Source: Desulfobotulus alkaliphilus (GTDB lineage: Bacteria > Desulfobacterota > Desulfobacteria > Desulfobacterales > ASO4-4). From it: a stretch of DNA of 64,000 nt. Made by a program: the position numbers and the translations under genes. The notes under the pieces were generated by a model. The model made no database searches and was not told the origin of the DNA. It worked only from the letters and a program-made list of their open reading frames with translations. Below are positions 35,594 to 46,401 of this stretch, in pieces (within the stretch, counting starts at the first letter, position 1; each line of letters begins with the position of its first letter). The stretch is from positions 25,490-89,489 of the forward strand of contig NZ_VLLC01000015.1 of assembly GCF_007830435.1 (NCBI RefSeq), read 5' to 3'.

Positions 35594-37594
35594 TCAGTCT
35601 TTCTTTTTTAAAGATGGCACCCGAAACCGCCGGACTTCTTTCAGAAAACCCTGAATGGTTTCCGGATCAGCATCCTTGTTGCCATAGCGCAGGCGGACAT
35701 AATTTTCCAGATGGGGCTGAAGCGCATCGGCAAGCTCCGGTCTGTTTTCTCTGATCCTCTTTGCATAATCCATGGGGCCTTCGTGGGGATCTCTGGGAAA
35801 ACCTGCCTTTTTCATTTTCTGGCACAGAAGATTCCAGGCCAGCAGCACCTTGTCCTTTTGCTTTCCGTTCTTTAACCGGATCATAGCATATTTTGTCAGC
35901 CCGTAGATAAACAATCCTGAAGCAAGGCTTATGGATAAAAAATAAAACAGCCCGGCACCCTGTAGCCATGCCCCCAATCGGGCAAAGAATTCCCGTTGAC
36001 GGGTATGGGTGTAGGCCAGCACCTGCCTGTGCCAGAGGTGGGTGGCGCTGTCCCAGAAGAGGCCCAGAGGCCTGATTTTTCTTTCAAGCCATGTAAGATC
36101 CGTATGCCTGCCAATGCTCATGCGGTCTTCTTCGGAAAGGGAGGCGGCCATTCCCCCTTCATCCAGACGGAGGGGGGCAATCAGGGCTGTGGGATCCATC
36201 CGCTGCCAGCCTTGATTTTCAAGATAGATTTCGGTCCATGCATGGGCGTCGGACTGTTTGACCATGAGATAGGGTCCGATGGGGTTGATTTCCCCCCCCT
36301 GATAGCCGCCGATGATCCGTGCGGGCAGTCCCGCTGCCCGGGCAAGGGTGGCAAACCCCATGGAAAAATGCTCACAATAGCCCTGTTGTGTCTCAAAAAG
36401 AAAGGCGTCCATGCTGTTTTTTGAAGGAAGCAGGCCGGGATTCAGGGTGTAGCGGAAGGGCTGACTCTGAATCCATGAAACAAGGGCCCCAAGTCTTTGG
36501 CTTTCATCCGGGTTTTCTTTGTAAATTTTTCGGCCAAGGGCCAGAGCCTTTGGGTTTTCGTCCGAAGGCAGATAAAGATCCACGTCATCCGGTCTTTCCA
36601 GATGGAAATTTTCCTTTGAGGATTCAAGGGTGTAGCCCATGCGGCGCTGAACTTTATCCTTGTTTCGCGCAAGTCCGCCCTGCACAAGGGATACAGAGCC
36701 TGTTCCATGGGCAATGGGCCAGTCTAAGGCAAAGAGCCAGTGGTGCTGATGGGGTTCCATGATGATGCTGTAGCGTATCCACATCCGGGGGGGGGTTTCA
36801 AAATCAGGCAGGGGAGATACTTCCCTGTCCGGAAGCCATGCGCCGGATCGTACATTGCGGAAAACAATGCCTCTGAAATAGCGGCTTTCTGAAGAAGGAA
36901 TGGGGCCTTCGAACTGTACACGGAAAGCCGGTTCATTGCTTTTGGCAAGGGTTGCCACACTGCCCGGCTGCAACTGATCCGAAAAACCCGTTATCCCGGA
37001 AGGAGAGGGCGTGCGGATACCCCAGAGGGGGCTTGAAAGTCTTGGAAAGGAAACAAAGAGGATAATGGCAAGGGGCGCTGCCACAAAAAAGAGGGTGGCT
37101 GCCTGCAGCAGCATTTTTTTTAAAGGTGCTTTTTCGTGGTGAATCAGGGCAAGGACAGCGTGGTTGCATATGAGGGCAAGGGCCATGTAAAGGGCCATGG
37201 CAAGGGATTCTGAAAAAAGCAGGCTGGAAAGTACCAGCAGATGGGCGATGAAAACAAGGGCAATGGCATCCCTTCTTTCTTTCAGCTCAAAGGTTTTCAG
37301 TGCTGCCATGATGAGAAGGAGCCGGGAGCCTGCATCCTGTGCAAAGGTGCCTGCGCTTTGGGCAAGGATGATAAAAAAAAAGATCCATGTGAAAGCAAGG
37401 ATGGTTTTTTTTCCGGGCAGGGGAAGATAGCCCCGGGCCATGGCAAGGCGCATCAGCCATGCAAGACAGACAAGAGCCGTCAGCCAGAGGGGTTGATGCA
37501 GAAACTGCGGCCCTGCGGATAATGCCAGTATGAAGATCAAAGGCGGCAGCAGTCTGTTTTTATCATTTAATGATAAAGGCATTTTTCTCTTCAC
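35594..37594 (-). CDS. TgpA-family membrane transglutaminase-like protein
   Basis: 666-residue protein with about six N-terminal membrane segments, a periplasmic DUF3488 region, then a transglutaminase-like core (Cys in QQGYCEHFSMG, His in DAHAWTEIYL, Asp in QRMDPTAL), a further membrane segment near residue 560 and a DUF4129-like tail. It overlaps the DUF58 gene by 32 bases. With MoxR and DUF58 it forms the common MoxR-DUF58-TgpA envelope module, substrate unknown. Confidence 0.9.
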   Translation of the reverse strand: MKRKMPLSLNDKNRLLPPLIFILALSAGPQFLHQPLWLTALVCLAWLMRLAMARGYLPLPGKKTILAFTWIFFFIILAQSAGTFAQDAGSRLLLIMAALKTFELKERRDAIALVFIAHLLVLSSLLFSESLAMALYMALALICNHAVLALIHHEKAPLKKMLLQAATLFFVAAPLAIILFVSFPRLSSPLWGIRTPSPSGITGFSDQLQPGSVATLAKSNEPAFRVQFEGPIPSSESRYFRGIVFRNVRSGAWLPDREVSPLPDFETPPRMWIRYSIIMEPHQHHWLFALDWPIAHGTGSVSLVQGGLARNKDKVQRRMGYTLESSKENFHLERPDDVDLYLPSDENPKALALGRKIYKENPDESQRLGALVSWIQSQPFRYTLNPGLLPSKNSMDAFLFETQQGYCEHFSMGFATLARAAGLPARIIGGYQGGEINPIGPYLMVKQSDAHAWTEIYLENQGWQRMDPTALIAPLRLDEGGMAASLSEEDRMSIGRHTDLTWLERKIRPLGLFWDSATHLWHRQVLAYTHTRQREFFARLGAWLQGAGLFYFLSISLASGLFIYGLTKYAMIRLKNGKQKDKVLLAWNLLCQKMKKAGFPRDPHEGPMDYAKRIRENRPELADALQPHLENYVRLRYGNKDADPETIQGFLKEVRRFRVPSLKKKD

Positions 37595-38537
37595 CTATGG
37601 CATGGAGCATCATGGAAAATAAATCCTCTGCGGTGTTTTCTCCCTGAAAAGCGGCCAGATGATACAGGCATTGTTCCCGGTGCTGTCTGGAAGATGCCGG
37701 TCCGACTTCCCTGTCTGGAAGACGGAGACCATAGGCCATGTTTCTGGATGCGGCCTGAAGAATGCCGTGGCAGAGCCGGGAGAGCCTTTCTTCCGTATCC
37801 ATATTGTTGAAGGCATTGAAATCCAGAACAAGGCTTTTGCCTGCGCTTTCAAAATTTTTGATGTGCATACCTCTGTCTCTGGAAAAAATTTTCCAGTCAA
37901 TGCGGGAAATGGGGTCTCCCGGAACATAGCTTTTGTGTCCTTCAAAATCCTCATTCCCCATGGACTGTGCTTTCCTGCCCGAAGGTTGTTTTTCTGCGCC
38001 TTTGCCTTCGGATTCCGGCAGGGGACCAGCAAGGGGTTTGGGATATACCACGGCTTCTGTTTCGTGGGGCAGCCGGATCCATGCATAAAAAAGTCCCAGA
38101 GGTGCCCGGCACTGGAGGGTAAGGGCCGGGAGCTGATAAATCCCCCGTGCTGCGGCAGGCAGACGGAGTTCCAGAATACCGGTGCTGCTTTTATCTATGG
38201 AAACAGGTTGTGACGTTTTTTTACGGCTGCAGAGTGTAAGGCCCGTACGCCCATGATTCCCACTGAAAAGGTGGAGACGGATACAGATGGGGTTTTCTGC
38301 AAATACCGGTGGGCATTCCATGCCTTTGATCAGGATACCCTTAAGATTTCTGTGGGTTGAAAAGGAGGAACAAAGGGCCATGGAAAAGAGAAAAAAAGTG
38401 AGCAGAAGCCCCAGATTGTTGTTTTCATTAAGGGAGGCCACAAGGGTGACAAGTAAAATGATGCCCATGAAAAGACCGGCAGGGGTGGGCAGAATGAAAA
38501 TTTTTCTTTTTTCAGCTTTCATGGGAGCACTTTTCAC
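37563..38537 (-). CDS. DUF58 domain protein
   Basis: 324-residue protein with two N-terminal membrane segments and a C-terminal DUF58 domain, marked by GHKSYVPGDPISRIDWKIFSR, a part of a vWA-like fold. Usually partnered with MoxR AAA+ ATPases. The start overlaps the moxR stop by four bases. Likely membrane protein assembly or complex maturation. Confidence 0.9.
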   Translation of the reverse strand: MKSAPMKAEKRKIFILPTPAGLFMGIILLVTLVASLNENNNLGLLLTFFLFSMALCSSFSTHRNLKGILIKGMECPPVFAENPICIRLHLFSGNHGRTGLTLCSRKKTSQPVSIDKSSTGILELRLPAAARGIYQLPALTLQCRAPLGLFYAWIRLPHETEAVVYPKPLAGPLPESEGKGAEKQPSGRKAQSMGNEDFEGHKSYVPGDPISRIDWKIFSRDRGMHIKNFESAGKSLVLDFNAFNNMDTEERLSRLCHGILQAASRNMAYGLRLPDREVGPASSRQHREQCLYHLAAFQGENTAEDLFSMMLHAIGEEKNAFIIK

Positions 38538-39445
38538 GGCAAAGGAATTTTTTTCAGCACATCCTGCATTTCTTCAGGGCTGAAACCCGTCAGATCCTTT
38601 GATTTTTGCAGCCTGTGGCTGGAAACCCATGGAAAAACAGCCTGCACGTCTTCGGGCAGACAGAAATCCCTTTTATGGAGAAAGGCCCAGGCCTTGGAAG
38701 CCAGTACAATGGCCATGCCAGCCCTTGGAGAAAGACCTGTGTGGAAAAGGCTTTCTTTCCGGGTATATTCCAGAATATCCTGAACATAATCCATGAGGGC
38801 ATCGGAAACGCCTGCCTGCTGCACTTCCTGCCTGAAGGAGATGATTTTTTGCGCAGAGAGCAGGGGAGTCAGTTCTGAAAATGCATGCCTCACCTCACCC
38901 TTGAGGATGCGTTTTTCCGCATCTCTGTCCGGATATCCCATGGAGATGCGCATGAGAAAACGGTCCAGCTGGGATTCGGGCAAGGGGTAGGCCCCTGCCT
39001 GTTCACTGGGGTTCTGGGTAGCCATGACAAAAAAAGGATGGGGCAGGGGATGGGTCTGTCCTTCAACACTCACCTGATTTTCTTCCATGGCTTCCAGAAG
39101 GGCACTCTGGGTTTTGGGTCCGGCCCGGTTGATTTCATCGGCAAGGAGAATCTGGGTAAAAACAGGGCCGGGATGGAACCTGAATATCCTTTCTCTGCTT
39201 TCAAAGATGGAAACACCAAGAATATCTCCGGGCAGCATATCACTGGTGCACTGGATTCTCCGGAATGTAAGCCCCAGACTTCTGGCCGTAGCCTTGGCCA
39301 GGGTTGTTTTTCCTATGCCGGGAAGGTCTTCGATGAGAAGGTGCCCCCCGGCCAGAAGACAGGTCAGGCAGCGTTTGATGGCCTCATCTTTTCCTAAAAC
39401 AGCATTGCGGATCTGTTGAAAAGCAGGCATAATCTCAGAATGCAT
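38534..39445 (-). CDS. MoxR-type AAA+ ATPase
   Basis: 303-residue ATPase: Walker A EDLPGIGKTTLAKA, Walker B LLADEINRAGPKTQSALLEAMEE, sensor 1 MATQNPSEQAGAYPLPESQLDRF, sensor 2 in GLSPRAGMA. Start placed at 39445 (MHSEIMP) with AGAGGAAG upstream; the longer in-frame start at 39619 would overlap the promoter area of the divergent gene. First gene of the MoxR-DUF58-TgpA transcript. Confidence 0.93.
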   Translation of the reverse strand: MHSEIMPAFQQIRNAVLGKDEAIKRCLTCLLAGGHLLIEDLPGIGKTTLAKATARSLGLTFRRIQCTSDMLPGDILGVSIFESRERIFRFHPGPVFTQILLADEINRAGPKTQSALLEAMEENQVSVEGQTHPLPHPFFVMATQNPSEQAGAYPLPESQLDRFLMRISMGYPDRDAEKRILKGEVRHAFSELTPLLSAQKIISFRQEVQQAGVSDALMDYVQDILEYTRKESLFHTGLSPRAGMAIVLASKAWAFLHKRDFCLPEDVQAVFPWVSSHRLQKSKDLTGFSPEEMQDVLKKIPLP

Positions 39446-39605
39446 AGGATAGCTTCCTCTGGTTCTGTCGGCAAACAGAAGTGTTTGTGACCATGAATAT
39501 AAAGGAAATGTGTGCCGTGATGTTTTTTTATGAAGCAGGCTTTTTCCCTTCCCGCCTGCAGCAACATGGTATGCGCAACGGGACGGATTGTCAAAAGGAG
39601 AGGCC

Positions 39606-40679
39606 ATGCAAAAAAACAATGTTCATTTTTTTCTGTCTTTTTCTGAAAAGATCCTTTCTCCCATACGGATGGCGGTTTTTATTGTTATATGCCTGTCACT
39701 GCCTGCATGGGGTGAGGTTTCTTTGCCTCTCATGCGCATTTCCGTTGAAAATTCCCCCAGCCATGTCCATACAAAGGCGGTCAGGCGTTTTGCAGAAGAT
39801 CTCAGCAGCAAAGCAGCGGGACGTCTCCATGTGGAATTCCATGACAGTGCAAGGCTTTACAGGGATGCGCAGATTCTCAGTGCCCTTGCCTCGGATCGGG
39901 TAGAAATGGGCGTACCCGGAACCTGGCATTTTGACAGGTATGAGCCGGACGTTGGTATTTTCCTTTTGCCGGCTTTTTATGGACGCAGTGCCGAAGACAT
40001 GCACAGGGTTGTGGACGGAGAAATTGGCCGCAGGGTTGTAGAAAAGCTTGAAAAAGGTCTCAGGGTTTCTGTTCCGGGCCGCTGGCTGGACCTTGGCCAT
40101 GCCCACCTTTACACAAACCAGCCTGTATTTTCAAAGAATGATCTTAAAAATTTGAATATACGGGTTGCGGGGGGACTGGCCAATGCCATGCGCGTGGAAG
40201 CCTTAGGTGCAAAGGCAGTGATTATTCCATGGCCGGATCTGCCCGCAAGGCTTCAGCAGAAAAACATTGACGGAGTGCTGACCACCCATGAAACCATTCG
40301 CAGTGCGGAACTGTGGAATGCGGGGCTTGGGCATGTGTTTGAGGACAGGCAGTATTTTCCCCAGTATATCCCCGTTATCCGGCAGAATTTCTGGAGAAGA
40401 CTGCCCGATGATCTCCAGAAGATCATCATGGATACCTGGGAGAAGCATGTGGATGAGGCTCGAAAAGAAGCCGCAGAAGCCCAGGAAAATGCCAGAAGGC
40501 TTCTTTTGCAGCAGGGAATGAAAATTTTTACGCCTCCGGAAAAAATGATTTCGGACTACAGAAGCTTTCTTGCAGGACATCAGGATGCAATCGTCACAGC
40601 CCTTGGTGTGGATGCTGAACTGTATGCAGAGGCCATGCTTTTTTTAAAAAAACTGGATGAATCTCTTGTGAGGCCCTGA
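39606..40679 (+). CDS. TRAP-type C4-dicarboxylate/carboxylate-binding protein (DctP-like)
   Basis: Periplasmic binding protein of a TRAP transporter, about 357 residues, with a signal segment (residues about 20-35). Fold markers include MRISVENSPSHVHTKAVRRFAEDL, MGVPGTWHF, and LKNLNIRVAGG with the conserved Arg that grips a ligand carboxylate. AAGGAG precedes ATG 39606. No DctQM genes are beside it; the next gene, beyond repeat A5, is a dCache kinase, so it may be a sensory binding protein. Confidence 0.86.
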   Translation: MQKNNVHFFLSFSEKILSPIRMAVFIVICLSLPAWGEVSLPLMRISVENSPSHVHTKAVRRFAEDLSSKAAGRLHVEFHDSARLYRDAQILSALASDRVEMGVPGTWHFDRYEPDVGIFLLPAFYGRSAEDMHRVVDGEIGRRVVEKLEKGLRVSVPGRWLDLGHAHLYTNQPVFSKNDLKNLNIRVAGGLANAMRVEALGAKAVIIPWPDLPARLQQKNIDGVLTTHETIRSAELWNAGLGHVFEDRQYFPQYIPVIRQNFWRRLPDDLQKIIMDTWEKHVDEARKEAAEAQENARRLLLQQGMKIFTPPEKMISDYRSFLAGHQDAIVTALGVDAELYAEAMLFLKKLDESLVRP

Positions 40680-40778
40680 GGCCGGTTCTTCTGTCTTTTA
40701 CGGGTTCCCTTACTGCTGGATACAGGCAATCTGTGGACCAGGACATCTATCGTTGCCTGGGGTAAAGCAAACCGAACA

Positions 40779-41247
40779 GTAACTATTCAGCACAGTTTAT
40801 TCCGAACAGCTAATGCTGTAATTACAGCAGCTTTGTATTGTTGCAAGGCTCCGTGGCTATTTGCAAGTGACATTGCAATCGTTTCGGATTCCGGCACTCA
40901 AGCTAAAAACCCAAAGACTATAATGTAAACGATGCCAGCCTTTTCAGGCTTGAGTGCCGGAGTGCTAATAAGAAGCGGCAAACTGTCTGAGCCGCCACAA
41001 AGGCAGCGTACCAAGGCCTGTTATGGTAATCAAAAAGCTTATCCTGCCTGTGGCGGGGAGGTTTTGCCGCCTCCGCACAGGGCAAGAAGCTCCCGAATCC
41101 GGCACTCAAGATCCATAGGCATTTTTGCTCCCGTAAAGGGCTTGAGCTTTTCAGCTTGAGTGCCGGATTGCGTCACGGGCAAATAGCCTGGGGCCTGTGC
41201 ATCTGTCTTGCAGATATGGTCTTTGGAAAACGGTGCTGAACAGTTAC
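40779..41247 (+). mobile_element. Family A nested palindromic repeat, copy A5 (core + M2 + M1 + M2)
   Basis: Longest copy, 469 bp. The core's centre holds M2 (about 40889-40961), then M1 without its outer stem (40962-41096), then a second M2 (41098-41166) with a different loop. Ends GTAACTATTCAGCACAG and GGTGCTGAACAGTTAC are intact. No 8-bp flanking duplication is seen, so the target copies have decayed or one end has recombined. Confidence 0.88.
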
Positions 41248-41303
41248 GATGCTTCAACAGTCTGCAGGATAGCTTCCTCTATATTCTATGGAAAGGAGTC
41301 TTA

Positions 41304-44021
41304 ATGAAAAGCCCCAGAACTCTCCATTCCTCCCTTATTTCCATGCCCTTCTTTCTCACGGGTTTTATACTGGCAGGGCTGAGTCTCTGCTTTCTGATCT
41401 TTGTTATTTTTACCAAGCTGGAATCCCGGAAAAACCTTTTGGAAGCGGCAGAGCTGCGTTCCCGGATTCAGACACAGATTTTTGCAGAACATGCCTCCGG
41501 CCTGTTCCGAGCCATTGATATCACCCTTATGTCCGTTATGCCCTTTCTGGAAGAAGGCGATGTTCTGGGCAATGCCGCTGCTGAAGATGCCATCCGTCGC
41601 CGTATTCTTTTTCTGCATCAGCTTAAAAATATGTATATTCTGGATGACAAAGCGCAGCTTGTGTACGTCCATCCAAGGGGAGAGATGGTGGATCTGTCAA
41701 TGGCTGACAGGGATTATTTCCTTCGTACACACAAAGATTCCCTGATGGACTTTGACATCAGTGTTTCGTCAGAAAATGAAAAGGGTGATATTGGTATCCG
41801 GTTCAGCCGCAGAGTGGAAAACCGGGATGGCAGATTTCTCGGAGTGGTGGTTGGGGTGGTGGACTTTGCCTATTTCCGGAAGCGTTATCAGGAGTATGAA
41901 CTGGCAGGAGTTGATGCCATTGTGCTTTATAATGCAGACGGACGTCTCCTTTCCGGATGGCTGCCCCCTGAGAGTGGGAATAAGCCGGATTCTTCCGCAG
42001 GGCTTTGGGATCTGTCTTATTTTAATTCCTTTTCTCTGGAGGATCTCACCGCCGGAGGCATGCGTTCCTTTACAGACAAGGAATATATTGTTGCCACAAA
42101 TCAGTTACCGGACTTTCCCTTCCACATGGGTACGGTTTTGAACAGGAATCATATTCTTAAGGTATGGGAAAGGGATCTTCATCATCTTTCTTTAATTTTC
42201 ATGCTGGTTTTCATGGGGCTGGGTGGCATGGCATGGCTCCTTCGTAAACAGGTGCTCCGGCAGAAAGAAATTGAGAAAAAAAATATTGAACTTGAGGCCA
42301 AGGCCGAACTGACAGGTCTCATGCGGGATCTTGCTTTTTCGGTTCAGCAGGCAGAAGGGCTTGAAGATGCGGCCAGAATTTTCCTTGAACAGCTCTGTGA
42401 ATATGGAGGCTGGGAGGCGGGTTTTTTCCGCATGCAGCACAGCGGTGAACAAGACAGGCTTATGATTACAGGATGCAGCTGTGGAGGCCAGGGGGATTGC
42501 CGCGCTCAAGCGTTGGAAAGTATGGAAAAAGGGCTTGAAGGGTATTTTGCCCTTGAAAAACCAGCCTTTTTTTCAGAAGAATCTGGTTTAGCATCAAAAA
42601 ATATCTGTGTGCTGCCCGTTTGCGACAGCCACCATCTCAAGGCCGAAGCCCTTTTCCTTTCTTTCTGCCATGGAAAAAAGGAGGCGGCCCTTCTGGATAT
42701 CATGATGCAGGCAGCAGCCTTTGCAGGCCGCCTGATTGAACGCAGGGTTTCTGAAAAAAGACTGGAGGATTCCCTTGCAATGTATCAGACAAGCCAGACG
42801 GAACTGGCCCGGGCCAAGGAAAAGGCCGAGGCCGATAACGATGCCAAGAGTGCATTTTTAACCCATATGAGCCATGAGCTTCGTACACCCATGAATGGCA
42901 TACAGGGGATGACGGAACTTCTGCTTCAGACGGATCTGGATGAAGAACAGCAGAGTTATCTCCGGATTGTTCAGGACAGTTGCGGATCACTCCTTGGCAT
43001 GATCAACGGGCTTCTGGACCTTGCAAAAATTGAGTCTGGAAAATTCAGTCTGGAATGGATTTCCTTCGGGCTTCGTCATTTCATGGAGGCCTTCTGTGCG
43101 CCCATGGCCCTTCTGGCTCAGGAAAAGGGACTGCGTTTTTCATGCAATATCGCCGATGATGTTACGGACAGGCTCATGGGGGATACGGACAAGCTGCGCC
43201 GAATCCTTACCAACCTTGTGGGAAATGCCCTGAAATTTACCCACCATGGCGGTATCTCCATTGAGGTCAGTGAAACAGCAAGCCATGGATCAGAACGGTA
43301 TCTTTGTTTCCGGGTGCAGGATACGGGAATCGGCATTTCAGAAGAAAAAATTTCTTCTCTTTTTCAACCCTTTTCCCAGGCGGACAGCTCCATTTCCCGC
43401 AGATACGGGGGAACGGGTCTCGGGCTTCTGATTTCCCGGCAGCTTGCGGAAAAAATGGGGGGCCGTATGGGAATAGAGAGCAAAGAAAATCAGGGTTCCT
43501 GTTTCTGGTTTACCGTATCCTTTAAACGGGTTGATACCCTGAGCGAAGAAGAGGAAAAGGAGGCCTCTGTCCCAAAGGTACGCTCTCCGGAGTCCCTTCT
43601 GAGCCCGGCACAGAAAAAGTCCCGTATCCTTGTGGTTGAAGATGATCTTACCAATCAGCAGGTGGCCCTTGGATTTTTAAGAAAACTGGGACTGGCTGCG
43701 GATATCGCCCAGAGTGGCGCGGAAGCGCTGGAAATGCTTGGACAGTCTCCCTATGATCTGATTCTTATGGATGTGCAGATGCCGGATATGGACGGAACAG
43801 AAGTAACCCGAAGAATCCGGGCCGGGGAAGTGAAGGGCCTTTATCCGGAGATTCTGATTATTGCCATGACAGCCAATGTCACCCGGAGTGATCAGGAAAA
43901 GTGTTTTCAGTCCGGTATGAACGCTTTTATTTCCAAACCCATATCCGGTTATGATCTTGCGGAGACCCTTGCTGCCTGGCTTCCTTTACCTGAAGATTCA
44001 TCTTCCCCTGAGCCAATGTGA
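41304..44021 (+). CDS. dCache-sensor hybrid histidine kinase with receiver domain
   Basis: 905-residue membrane kinase. Membrane segments near 10-32 and 278-298 bracket a periplasmic dCache-type sensor. A GAF-like region (about 330-480) follows, then HisKA with His 524 ([13 protein letters not shown]), an ATPase domain (N-box [11 protein letters not shown]-box [10 protein letters not shown]), and a C-terminal receiver with phospho-Asp 823 ([10 protein letters not shown]). AAGGAG precedes ATG 41304; a frame from 41208 would start inside repeat A5. Signal unknown. Confidence 0.93.
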   Translation: MKSPRTLHSSLISMPFFLTGFILAGLSLCFLIFVIFTKLESRKNLLEAAELRSRIQTQIFAEHASGLFRAIDITLMSVMPFLEEGDVLGNAAAEDAIRRRILFLHQLKNMYILDDKAQLVYVHPRGEMVDLSMADRDYFLRTHKDSLMDFDISVSSENEKGDIGIRFSRRVENRDGRFLGVVVGVVDFAYFRKRYQEYELAGVDAIVLYNADGRLLSGWLPPESGNKPDSSAGLWDLSYFNSFSLEDLTAGGMRSFTDKEYIVATNQLPDFPFHMGTVLNRNHILKVWERDLHHLSLIFMLVFMGLGGMAWLLRKQVLRQKEIEKKNIELEAKAELTGLMRDLAFSVQQAEGLEDAARIFLEQLCEYGGWEAGFFRMQHSGEQDRLMITGCSCGGQGDCRAQALESMEKGLEGYFALEKPAFFSEESGLASKNICVLPVCDSHHLKAEALFLSFCHGKKEAALLDIMMQAAAFAGRLIERRVSEKRLEDSLAMYQTSQTELARAKEKAEADNDAKSAFLTHMSHELRTPMNGIQGMTELLLQTDLDEEQQSYLRIVQDSCGSLLGMINGLLDLAKIESGKFSLEWISFGLRHFMEAFCAPMALLAQEKGLRFSCNIADDVTDRLMGDTDKLRRILTNLVGNALKFTHHGGISIEVSETASHGSERYLCFRVQDTGIGISEEKISSLFQPFSQADSSISRRYGGTGLGLLISRQLAEKMGGRMGIESKENQGSCFWFTVSFKRVDTLSEEEEKEASVPKVRSPESLLSPAQKKSRILVVEDDLTNQQVALGFLRKLGLAADIAQSGAEALEMLGQSPYDLILMDVQMPDMDGTEVTRRIRAGEVKGLYPEILIIAMTANVTRSDQEKCFQSGMNAFISKPISGYDLAETLAAWLPLPEDSSSPEPM

Positions 44022-44037
44022 GGTTGTATTGCATATT

Positions 44038-44265
44038 CTGATTACCACTGTCTTTCAGCCATACAAACCTTAATTATGGAAATTATATGATCAGATTTTA
44101 CGCATGTTAGCTTAGCACCCGTAAAGGGTGCCCCTACACAAAACAGGGCTTGTAAAAACCAAGCGTTAAGGGCAGGCCTTCAAGCCTGCCCGTATTAAAA
44201 GCCCGCATCATAGACATGGCAACAACCTGACCAGCAAGCTGTGGCTGAGTCAGGGTAGTAATCAG
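44038..44265 (-). mobile_element. Family B miniature element, copy B3
   Basis: 228-bp reverse-orientation copy between the kinase and trpA gene ends. Perfect 10-bp target duplication ATTGCATATT (44028-44037 and 44266-44275). It carries the same two internal hairpins (GGGCAGGC/GCCTGCCC and GGGTGCCCC/GCACCC) with several substitutions relative to B1 and B2. Confidence 0.9.
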
Positions 44266-44335
44266 ATTGCATATTGACAGGGATCTGTGACGCCCTGAGA
44301 GCTGGCCCTCATCCCTGTCTCCGGATATTTTCTCC

Positions 44336-45139
44336 TCAGTCTGAATACTTGCAGGCCTGCTTGAACTCCCCTGTCATTTTTCCCAGAATCTCCGAGATCT
44401 TTTCTTTATCTTTTGTTTCTCCTATGGCCCGGACAAAGGCCGAGCCGATGACAATGCCGTCTGCGTGCGGACCCAGGGCCGCCACCTGAGACGCTTCGCT
44501 GATGCCAAAGCCCAGAGCCACGGGAACGGGGCTTAAGCTCCGGACCTTACGGGCCATGGCTCCTGCCTTTTCCGGATCAAGGCCACCGGAGCCGGTCACG
44601 CCGGTCATGGAAACAAGATACAAAAATCCTTTAGCATTTTTGCAGATCTCCTTCATCCTGTCGTCCGGCGTGGTGGGGGCCACAAGGGGGATGGAAACAA
44701 GGCCTGAGGCTTCCAGAAACGGAAGAAGTTCGTCTGCTTCCTCAAGGGGCATGTCCACCACCAGCACACCGTCTGCCCCGGCGGCGGCAGCATCCTTGCA
44801 GAATGTTTCAGGACCATGGGCAAGGATGGGGTTTAAGTAGGAAAAGAGTACAATGGGGGTTGGGTATTTCTCCCGGATTTCCCTGACCATTTTCAAAGCG
44901 GTGTCAAGGTCCATTCCCGCCTTCAGAGCCCTCTGGGAAGCCAGCTGAATGGCAGGACCGTCTGCCGTGGGATCGGAGAAGGGGATACCGATTTCAAGGA
45001 GATCCATGCCATGGTCCAGCATGGAAAAAATAATTTTTCTGCTGGTTTCCACATCCGGGTCCCCTGCGGATACAAAGCCGATGAGGGCAGCCTCTTTGCG
45101 CTTTCTGCACTGTTCAAACATTTTGCTGATGCGGTTCAT
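44336..45139 (-). CDS. trpA: Tryptophan synthase alpha subunit
   Basis: Cleaves indole-3-glycerol phosphate to indole, passed to TrpB. 267 residues; catalytic Glu in LLEIGIPFSDPTADGP and Asp in VLVVDMPLEE, phosphate loop GFGISEASQV. Start set at 45139 because AAGGA lies eight bases before that ATG; a GTG two codons earlier is too close. Last gene of the trp operon, 11 bases after trpB. Confidence 0.96.
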   Translation of the reverse strand: MNRISKMFEQCRKRKEAALIGFVSAGDPDVETSRKIIFSMLDHGMDLLEIGIPFSDPTADGPAIQLASQRALKAGMDLDTALKMVREIREKYPTPIVLFSYLNPILAHGPETFCKDAAAAGADGVLVVDMPLEEADELLPFLEASGLVSIPLVAPTTPDDRMKEICKNAKGFLYLVSMTGVTGSGGLDPEKAGAMARKVRSLSPVPVALGFGISEASQVAALGPHADGIVIGSAFVRAIGETKDKEKISEILGKMTGEFKQACKYSD

Positions 45140-45150
45140 GATCACATTCC

Positions 45151-46383
45151 TTATGCATTCAGAAGAAGTTCTGCCCTGATGGCGTCAAAGGCAGGATGCC
45201 CCGTGGCATTGGCCATGTCCTTGTCGCCCCTGCCGGAAAGATTCACAAGAATGTTCTGGGTTTTCGGGCGTTTTTTTGCCTCAAGGATGGCGGCGGCCAG
45301 GGCATGGCTGGATTCCAGTGCCGGAAGAATGCCTTCACTTACGGTCAGAAGCTTGAAGGCGGAAAGGGCCTGAATATCCGTAATGGCCGTGTAGCGCACC
45401 CGTCCGCAGTCCTTGAAAAGGGAATGCTCCGGCCCCACACCGGGATAGTCCAGCCCCGCAGATACGCTGTGGGCTTCCAGAATCTGGCCGTCTTTGCTCT
45501 GCAGCACATAGGACTTGGAGCCATGGAGAACGCCTACACTTCCCTTGAGAAGGGTGGCCGCATGGCGGCCTTCAAGGCCTTCGCCAGCGGCCTCCACACC
45601 CAGCATGTCCACTTTGGTGTCCAGAAAGGGAAAGAAAAGCCCCATGGCGTTGGAGCCGCCGCCCACCGCCGCCACGAGAAGATCCGGGAGGGCTCCCGTT
45701 TTCCGGAGAAACTGCTCTTTGGCTTCTTCGCCGATTACCTTTTGAAATTCCCGCACCATCAGGGGATAGGGATGGGGGCCTGCCACGGAGCCGATGACAT
45801 AAAAGGTGTCTTCCACACAGGCTGTCCAGTGGCGGAGTGCGGCGTTCATGGCATCTTTCAGGGTGGCGGTGCCTTCTTCTACGGAGATTACTTCTGCACC
45901 AAGGAGCTTCATGCGGGCCACATTGGGGGCCTGTCGCCGGATATCTTCCTTTCCCATGAAAACCGTGCAGGCCATGCCAAAGCGGGCGGCGGCGGTGGCT
46001 GTGGCAACACCGTGCTGACCGGCCCCGGTTTCTGCGATGACCCGGCCTTTTCCCATGCGATGGGCCAGCAGTACCTGCCCGAGGGTATTGTTGATTTTAT
46101 GGGCACCGGTGTGGGTGAGATCTTCCCGTTTGAGAAAAATCCTTGCTCCTCCGGCCATGTCCGAAAGGCGGTCTGCCGCATAGAGGGCCGTTGGCCGTCC
46201 GGCATAATCCTGAAGAAGGCTCAAAAGCTCCCTTTGGAAGTCCTTGTCCTTCCGGATGGACTCAAAGCTTTTTTCCAGCTCCAGCAGGGCGGGCATGAGG
46301 GTTTCTCCCACATAGCGGCCGCCGAAAATGCCAAAATGGCCCTTTGCATCGGGCAGGGCTGTGAAATCCGGGTAGGCTGTCAT
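45151..46383 (-). CDS. trpB: Tryptophan synthase beta subunit
   Basis: PLP enzyme that joins indole and serine. 410 residues; PLP lysine in [23 protein letters not shown] phosphate loop, [13 protein letters not shown]. The ribosome site GGAAAGGA lies just downstream of repeat A6, whose end is only 18 bases from the ATG. The rest of the trp operon lies on the far side of A6, so read-through of the element or a promoter in it is needed. Confidence 0.97.
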   Translation of the reverse strand: MTAYPDFTALPDAKGHFGIFGGRYVGETLMPALLELEKSFESIRKDKDFQRELLSLLQDYAGRPTALYAADRLSDMAGGARIFLKREDLTHTGAHKINNTLGQVLLAHRMGKGRVIAETGAGQHGVATATAAARFGMACTVFMGKEDIRRQAPNVARMKLLGAEVISVEEGTATLKDAMNAALRHWTACVEDTFYVIGSVAGPHPYPLMVREFQKVIGEEAKEQFLRKTGALPDLLVAAVGGGSNAMGLFFPFLDTKVDMLGVEAAGEGLEGRHAATLLKGSVGVLHGSKSYVLQSKDGQILEAHSVSAGLDYPGVGPEHSLFKDCGRVRYTAITDIQALSAFKLLTVSEGILPALESSHALAAAILEAKKRPKTQNILVNLSGRGDKDMANATGHPAFDAIRAELLLNA

Positions 46384-46401
46384 GGTTTTCCTTTCCTATA
46401 T

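Noticed and set aside
44276..44319. GACAGGGAT/ATCCCTGTC inverted repeat after trpA as a terminator
   Set aside because: Loop of about 26 bases and no T-run on the minus strand; may be chance pairing beside B3.
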